Of a DNA stretch of 26,232 nucleotides, positions 21,700-26,232 are shown piece after piece. A program made the translations under genes and the position numbers. The notes below the pieces were generated by a model. It made no database searches, was not told the DNA's origin, and worked only from the letters and a program-made list of their open reading frames with translations. Where the stretch lies: assembly GCA_002422345.1 (NCBI GenBank), contig DIUL01000029.1:1-26232 (forward strand), read 5' to 3'. Origin of the DNA: Acetobacteraceae bacterium UBA6159 (GTDB lineage: Bacteria > Pseudomonadota > Alphaproteobacteria > Acetobacterales > Acetobacteraceae). Within the stretch, counting starts at the first letter, position 1; every line of letters starts with the position of its first letter.

Positions 21700-22989
21700 A
21701 TGACACCCGCCGCCCGCATCGCCGCCTCGATCGAGCTTCTGGCCCAGATCGACACACAGCCCAATCGCCCGGCCGACGCCGTCGCGAATGACTTCTTCCG
21801 CGCCCGCCGCTTCATCGGGTCGGGGGACCGCCGAGCGGTGTCCGATCGGGCGTGGTCGGTGATGCGGATGCGGCGGAGGGTGGCCTGGTGGCTGCGCCAG
21901 GACGCTCCCGATGCGCGCCTGGCGGTCGCGGCGTCGCTGCTGCTGGAGGGGTGGTCGGTCAGCGGCGTTGACCAGGCGTTTTCCGGCGGCCGTTTCGCCC
22001 CGTCGCCGCTGGATCACACCGAACGGGAGACGCTCTCGAAGATCGAGGGCCATACCGACGCGCATCCCAACATGCCCGACGCGGTCCGGCTGGAAATCCC
22101 CGACTGGCTGCTGCCGCACCTCCAGGCCCGGTTCGGCGCCGACCTGGATCGGGAAATGGCGGCGATGGGGACAAACGCCCCGCTCGACCTGCGGGTCAAC
22201 CTGCTGAAGAACACCCGCGCCGAAGCCCGCGCCGCGCTGGCGGCCGAGGGGTGGGAATCCCGCGAAACCCCGATCTCTCCCTGGGGATTGCGGATCGACG
22301 GCCGCCGGCCGATCACCTCCGGCCCCGCCTTCCAGACCGGGTTGGTGGAGATCCAGGACGAAGGCAGCCAGTTGATCGCCCTGGTCGCCGATGCCCGCCC
22401 CGGCCTGCGCGTCGCCGACTGGTGCGCCGGGGCAGGGGGCAAGACGCTCGCGATGGCCATGGCGATGCAGAACCGCGGCCAGATCGTGGCCTGTGATGTC
22501 TCCGCCACCCGCCTGGATGGCGCCGTCCGCCGTCTGCGGCGCGCTGGTGCCCACAACGTGGAACGCCATCTGATCGAGGCCGGGGACAAATGGGCCAAAC
22601 GGCGGGCCGGCACCTTCGATCGCGTGCTGGTCGACGCCCCCTGCACTGGCACCGGCACCTGGCGGCGCAACCCCGACGCTCGGCTGCGCCTGCGGGCGAT
22701 CGACCTGTCCGAGTTGCAGGTGAAGCAGGCCACCATCCTGGACGCCGCGCAGGCCCTGGTTCGCAAGGGTGGTCGTTTGGTGTACGCTACCTGCTCCCTT
22801 CTGTTGGAAGAGAACGAGGCCCAGGTGTCCGCCTTTCTCGCCCGCCATCCTGAGTTCACGCTGGTGCCGCTGGCGCGCGCCTGGCCGCTGGAAACCCCGC
22901 CGCCCTGCCCGGGGGAGATGCTGTCGCTGACCCCGGCGCGCCACGGGACGGACGGGTTCTTCACCGCCGTGATGGAACGCGTTGCGTGA
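21700..22989 (+). CDS. RsmB-family rRNA (cytosine-C5) methyltransferase
   Basis: A 429-residue SAM-dependent RNA m5C methyltransferase of the RsmB/NOL1/NOP2/Sun family. The SAM loop is DWCAGAGGKTLAM (240-252). Motif IV is DAPCTGTGTWRRNPD with C315, and motif VI is YATCSLLLEENE with the catalytic cysteine C365. The N-terminal 150 residues are helical and reminiscent of the NusB-like domain of RsmB. The canonical target would be C967 of 16S rRNA; this remains inference, because related enzymes modify other sites. The ATG at 21700 lies five bases after the dehalogenase stop, with no strong ribosome site, indicating coupling. Its last four bases overlap the start of the acetyltransferase gene. 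Confidence 0.92.
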   Translation: MTPAARIAASIELLAQIDTQPNRPADAVANDFFRARRFIGSGDRRAVSDRAWSVMRMRRRVAWWLRQDAPDARLAVAASLLLEGWSVSGVDQAFSGGRFAPSPLDHTERETLSKIEGHTDAHPNMPDAVRLEIPDWLLPHLQARFGADLDREMAAMGTNAPLDLRVNLLKNTRAEARAALAAEGWESRETPISPWGLRIDGRRPITSGPAFQTGLVEIQDEGSQLIALVADARPGLRVADWCAGAGGKTLAMAMAMQNRGQIVACDVSATRLDGAVRRLRRAGAHNVERHLIEAGDKWAKRRAGTFDRVLVDAPCTGTGTWRRNPDARLRLRAIDLSELQVKQATILDAAQALVRKGGRLVYATCSLLLEENEAQVSAFLARHPEFTLVPLARAWPLETPPPCPGEMLSLTPARHGTDGFFTAVMERVA

Positions 22990-23567
22990 TTGCCGTCCGT
23001 AAGGCCAGGCCCGCCGACGCGATCGCGATCGGCGCGGTGCATGTCGCGGCGTGGCGGAGTACCTATCCCGGCATTCTGCCCGACGGGTTCCTGGCGCGGA
23101 TGTCGGTGTCCCGGCAGGCGGCGCATTACGACGCGGCGATCCGCGGCGGGACGGGCGTGCTGGTAGCCACGGCCTCGGGCGACGACGTCCCGGGCGGCCG
23201 AGCGGGTGGGGGTGGCACGAGGATTGTGGGCTTTGCGACGGCGGGGCTGGCCCGCACGCGGGAGATCAGCGGCCGAGTCCTCGGTGATGGGGAAGTCGAG
23301 ACCCTGTACGTTCTGGATGACTGGCGCGAACGAGGCATCGGCCGCCAGTTGCTGCGCGCCGCGGGGGAGCATCTGGTGGAACTCGGCTGCCAGTCGGCGT
23401 TCCTGTGGGTGCTGCGCGATAACCCGAGCCGGTGGTTCTACCAGCGCCTCGGTGGGCGGCCGGCGCTGGAGGCGACGATCCGGATGGCGGGGCGGGACCT
23501 GGTGCAGACGGCGTATGTGTGGGACCCGATCGAGCAGTTGCTGGCGGCTTCGGCGGCGGAGTCTTAG
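22986..23567 (+). CDS. GNAT-family N-acetyltransferase
   Basis: A 193-residue GNAT acyltransferase using acetyl-CoA. The acetyl-CoA-binding motif A is visible as ETLYVLDDWRERGIGRQLLRAA, with the R-x-x-G-x-G core RERGIG. The N-terminal IAVRKARPADAIAIGAVHVAAWRSTYPGILPD is typical of a large uncharacterised GNAT group, and the C-terminal FYQRLGGRPALE completes the fold. The acceptor is unknown. It starts at a GTG that overlaps the methyltransferase stop (GTGA), so the two are co-translated. It ends by sharing stop-codon bases with the convergent SLOG-SLATT-like gene. A glycine-rich insertion (GGRAGGGG) interrupts the region before strand four. Confidence 0.9.
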   Translation: MIAVRKARPADAIAIGAVHVAAWRSTYPGILPDGFLARMSVSRQAAHYDAAIRGGTGVLVATASGDDVPGGRAGGGGTRIVGFATAGLARTREISGRVLGDGEVETLYVLDDWRERGIGRQLLRAAGEHLVELGCQSAFLWVLRDNPSRWFYQRLGGRPALEATIRMAGRDLVQTAYVWDPIEQLLAASAAES

Positions 23568-25648
23568 CCGGCTTCGGGCACCTTGATGCGGAAGGTGTGT
23601 GCCCAGCCATCGGTTTCCAGCAGCATTTCAGACACGACGGTGTGGGTTGCCTCTCCGAGGTCGGCGGATGCCACGGGTTCGCCGGGGTTGACGCGCTTGG
23701 TATCCTCGTACCAGCCGAGCATGACCTTGACCATCTTACGGCTGCGCCTGGCCAGTAACGTCAACTCGGCATAGGCGCGGATACCGACGGATGCAGCGGC
23801 AACTGTTGGTAGCAGTACGGCTACAAAACCCAGCGCCCGTATCAGGCTTGCCAGGATGTGGTGACCGAATGGCTCATGGAACGCGTGCGGAACAACCATG
23901 ATGCTCTTCACGAGAATAATGAGGATCACGACGCCGAACGAGAGTTCACCGAGGAACGCCAGCCGGTGGGCGGCAACCTCCAATCGTCGCGCGGTCCGTT
24001 TGTGGTATGTCAATTGATCTCGGACGAGTTCCTTTCTGATTGTCTCCTGAATTTTGACCACAGCGGCCTTATCTATCACGCCCGTCGGAAGGGGCGCGGC
24101 GCGGAGCATGGCCGAAAATACCCATGCGACCCAGGTGGCTCGCTCGGGTGACTCTGGACGCTGCCGATGCTCCTGATGGTGCGGCAACTGCTGGATCTCG
24201 GACGCGTTGTCCTCGGATTCTTGTACCGAGGGCACCGCCATTGCCGACACCAGTTGGCCTGGAAGGGTCCAACCAAGACGTGACACCGATCGCTGCCCCC
24301 GGCACATTTCCGCGAGAAGCCGGCAGTCGATCCAGCGTTGGTGCCAGTCCCTGCTGCTGTTCGCGAGGAGGAGAAACAGGATGAACAGCAACCCGACGCC
24401 TTCGATGATGATCGCGACAACTTCGAAGATTGTGTGCCATTTCCAATCCGGATGTACGGTCAACGCCGCTGTCGCCGCGATGAGCGATAGCGCGATGGTG
24501 ATGAATATCCAGACATACACCGACCGATAGCGCTGGCCGGTCACTTCAGCCCGTTCATCGGCAAACGCATATTGACGACGCCAATAGTCCTGGGGTTCCC
24601 GCCACGGATTGGCGGGCTCGGGAGCGGATGGCGACGATGCGGCTGCCTTCATGAGCGAAGCCCTCAGGCCCTGCTTTCCGCAATGGCGCCACGCCTGCAT
24701 GGGGCGGGCCGACAGGATGCGCAGCAGCCTGGTATGCGCGCGGAAGACGGCCGATGGACGAGCAGGGGCAGATGACGACCCGGTTTCGGCTTCCTTTATG
24801 CTGGATGGTTTCCGAGGGAGGGATCGCGCGAAGTAGTCTGGCATGGGGTCGCGCGGAGCGCCGAAAATTCGATGTGCGAGTTTATCCAGCAGTCCCCGAT
24901 GGTCGGCGGACAGGTCGATCTTTGGCGGTTCGAGGCTGGCGCGCAGATACGCATTCAGCGCTTCAAATGCGTTGCGGTGGTCAGGTGAGCCGTAGACGTC
25001 CTGGAAGCGCCTGATCCAGCGTTGGCGGTCCGGCTTTCTCGTATCGATCCACCAGATCGGCCGGCGGCTTGCCGCTGCGAAACGGACGATCTCAGCCGTG
25101 CCACCCCAGCCACGGCTGGCCTCTCCATCCCACACAGCGATCAAAAGATCGCAGTTGCGGACGACGAAGTGTCCTACTGCTTCGTAGGAGCGTGCTTGCT
25201 GGATGGAGCAAAGCGGACCGGCGGGGCGAGCGCCGTCCAGGGTCAGCACACCGGCATGTGCCTTTGACAGGAGTTCTTGGAACTCATTGAGAGAACCGCC
25301 ATCACTGAAGTCTTTCTCATACTCTCCCTGCTGGAAAGGGAGGGGAACGAACAGCTTGTAATCTTCCGCCAATGCTGCATACGCGGCCAGACGGTCGGCG
25401 CCCTCCGCCAGCGGTGAAAGCAATGTCAGGCGCGGTGTCGGCAGAGCGCCAGCGTCGCCCGCGAAGGCAGCGGCTGCACGGGGGCTGCTTGTGAGCTCCA
25501 GGTTGATCCGCTCCCGCACATGCTTCAGTACGGTCGCTATTTGTGCCTGGATGCTTTCCCGATGATCAGGGCTGATGTCGCGTGTGCCGGTGATGCCAAT
25601 CCGAAATGCGAGTTCAGGTTTGTCCGGTATCGGCGGCACGGCACTCAT
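23564..25648 (-). CDS. SLOG-like nucleotide-binding domain fused to SLATT-like membrane modules
   Basis: A 694-residue protein with two parts. Residues about 14-200 look like a SLOG (Rossmann-type) domain: RIGITGTRDI (16-25), LLSPLAEGADRLAAYAAL (76-93), FVPLPFQQGEYEKDF (100-114) and CDLLIAVWDGEASRGWGGTAE (166-186). Residues about 345-650 hold two hydrophobic pairs (379-397 with 408-428, and 565-585 with 597-620). After the first comes W435-H-Q-R-W-I-D-C-R-L-L-A-E, the W/R/AE pattern seen after SLATT helices. In the SLOG/SLATT framework the first part senses or makes a nucleotide ligand and the membrane part is a pore-forming effector. Base composition is less GC-rich than its neighbours. It stands alone on the minus strand, with ATG at 25648 and GAGGG eleven bases upstream. 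The family call is by motif only. Confidence 0.72.
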   Translation of the reverse strand: MSAVPPIPDKPELAFRIGITGTRDISPDHRESIQAQIATVLKHVRERINLELTSSPRAAAAFAGDAGALPTPRLTLLSPLAEGADRLAAYAALAEDYKLFVPLPFQQGEYEKDFSDGGSLNEFQELLSKAHAGVLTLDGARPAGPLCSIQQARSYEAVGHFVVRNCDLLIAVWDGEASRGWGGTAEIVRFAAASRRPIWWIDTRKPDRQRWIRRFQDVYGSPDHRNAFEALNAYLRASLEPPKIDLSADHRGLLDKLAHRIFGAPRDPMPDYFARSLPRKPSSIKEAETGSSSAPARPSAVFRAHTRLLRILSARPMQAWRHCGKQGLRASLMKAAASSPSAPEPANPWREPQDYWRRQYAFADERAEVTGQRYRSVYVWIFITIALSLIAATAALTVHPDWKWHTIFEVVAIIIEGVGLLFILFLLLANSSRDWHQRWIDCRLLAEMCRGQRSVSRLGWTLPGQLVSAMAVPSVQESEDNASEIQQLPHHQEHRQRPESPERATWVAWVFSAMLRAAPLPTGVIDKAAVVKIQETIRKELVRDQLTYHKRTARRLEVAAHRLAFLGELSFGVVILIILVKSIMVVPHAFHEPFGHHILASLIRALGFVAVLLPTVAAASVGIRAYAELTLLARRSRKMVKVMLGWYEDTKRVNPGEPVASADLGEATHTVVSEMLLETDGWAHTFRIKVPEAG

Positions 25649-25885
25649 GGACCTGTTCCCTCACACCGGACGTCGCTTTTCCCCGCCACCCGGATACAAG
25701 CACGGGATACCCTATGACGATGCGGATCGCTTGCCCCGATCATGCGACAAAAAGAAACGACCACGCAAACCCGCCTGACGCCCGTCATCCCGTCGATTGA
25801 TCGCCACCACGATAGCCTCTAGAAGCCGCTCGTCAGGAGGCGGCGGCCCCGTCGTCCCGGACGGACATCCCACCCCAGGCATCCG
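25649..25885. other. 237-base divergent intergenic region
   Basis: It lies between the SLOG-SLATT-like gene (minus) and the TRAP permease gene (plus), so both promoters should be here. I see only a weak inverted pair, CCTGACG (25774-25780) with CGTCAGG (25831-25837), and a moderately AT-rich patch around 25745-25770. No gene is supported. Confidence 0.4.
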
Positions 25886-26232
25886 ATGAAACCCCTCCTA
25901 TCCCTCAGCACGGCCATCGACCTGCTGAACCAGAAGATCGGCGCGATCTGCGACTGGCTCGTCCTGCTCGCCTGCATCGTCAGCGGCGGCAACGCCATGG
26001 TGCGCTACGCCTATGACTACAGCTCGAACGCCTGGCTCGAGGTCCAGTGGTACATGTTCGGCGTCATCATCATGTTCGGCGCCTCCTACACCCTCCGCCG
26101 CAACGAACATGTGCGCGTCGACATCGTCTACATGCAGCTCTCCGAACGCGGGCAGCTCTGGGTCGACATCATCGGAACCGTCCTGTTCCTCATGCCCATG
26201 TGCCTCCTCCTCGCCTGGCTGAGCTGGCCGTT
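25886..26232 (+). CDS. TRAP transporter small permease subunit, DctQ-like (partial)
   Basis: The first 115 codons of a gene cut by the window end. The protein starts MKPLLSLSTAIDLLNQKIGAICDWLVLLACIVSG (first helix), then NAMVRYAYDYSSNAWLEVQWYMFGVIIMFGASYTL and RRNEHVRVDIVYMQLSERGQLWVDIIGTVLFLMPM. This is the hallmark of the larger DctQ-type subunit of tripartite ATP-independent periplasmic transporters, which import organic acids using a periplasmic binding protein and the sodium or proton gradient. The large permease (DctM) and binding protein should follow outside the window. The ATG at 25886 has a weak AGG upstream. The substrate cannot be read from this subunit. Confidence 0.92.
   Translation, partial: MKPLLSLSTAIDLLNQKIGAICDWLVLLACIVSGGNAMVRYAYDYSSNAWLEVQWYMFGVIIMFGASYTLRRNEHVRVDIVYMQLSERGQLWVDIIGTVLFLMPMCLLLAWLSWP

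Overview
The window is GC-rich, densely packed DNA with codon use and gene content typical of an alphaproteobacterium. An ATP12-type F1-ATPase assembly chaperone, an AsmA protein, a TRAP small permease and CGTCAT-bounded intergenic palindromes all fit. Acetobacteraceae or another Rhodospirillales lineage is my best guess, but no marker in the window proves it. I see no rRNA, tRNA, CRISPR array, transposase or phage gene.

Left block (1-6300, minus strand). A compact, probably co-transcribed run reads leftward: RluA-type pseudouridine synthase, AsmA-family protein (4-base overlap), ATP12 chaperone, an unrecognised protein with ATP-grasp-like sequence, and a phytanoyl-CoA dioxygenase-family enzyme. 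The first three are housekeeping-type (RNA modification, envelope, ATP synthase assembly). The last two may be a small metabolic pair.

Middle block (6300-12360). A Phd/PIN toxin-antitoxin pair sits behind an AT-rich palindrome that is a good autoregulatory operator candidate. An MFS transporter and exonuclease III follow. Then comes a 633-base gap holding a large nested inverted repeat and an AT-rich leader, which precedes two translationally coupled small genes of unknown function. Facing them is a multi-pass membrane protein with an exact 10-residue (30-bp) pentapeptide repeat array.

Transport and oxidoreductase block (12600-19074, plus strand). Two closely related MdtG-like MFS exporters lie in tandem. 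They are followed by a GMC flavoenzyme whose usual second active-site residue is replaced, and by two adjacent luciferase-like (LLM) oxidoreductases.

Right block (19075-26232). A 416-base gap with two palindromic elements leads into guaB (IMP dehydrogenase), a TTG-started L-2-haloacid dehalogenase-like HAD enzyme, an RsmB-type rRNA cytosine methyltransferase and a GNAT acetyltransferase, all tightly spaced or overlapping. Convergent to them is a 694-residue protein that joins a SLOG-like nucleotide-binding N-terminus to two transmembrane pairs resembling SLATT effectors. It is the strongest candidate for an undescribed (defence-type) system here. The window ends inside a TRAP transporter small permease (DctQ) gene.
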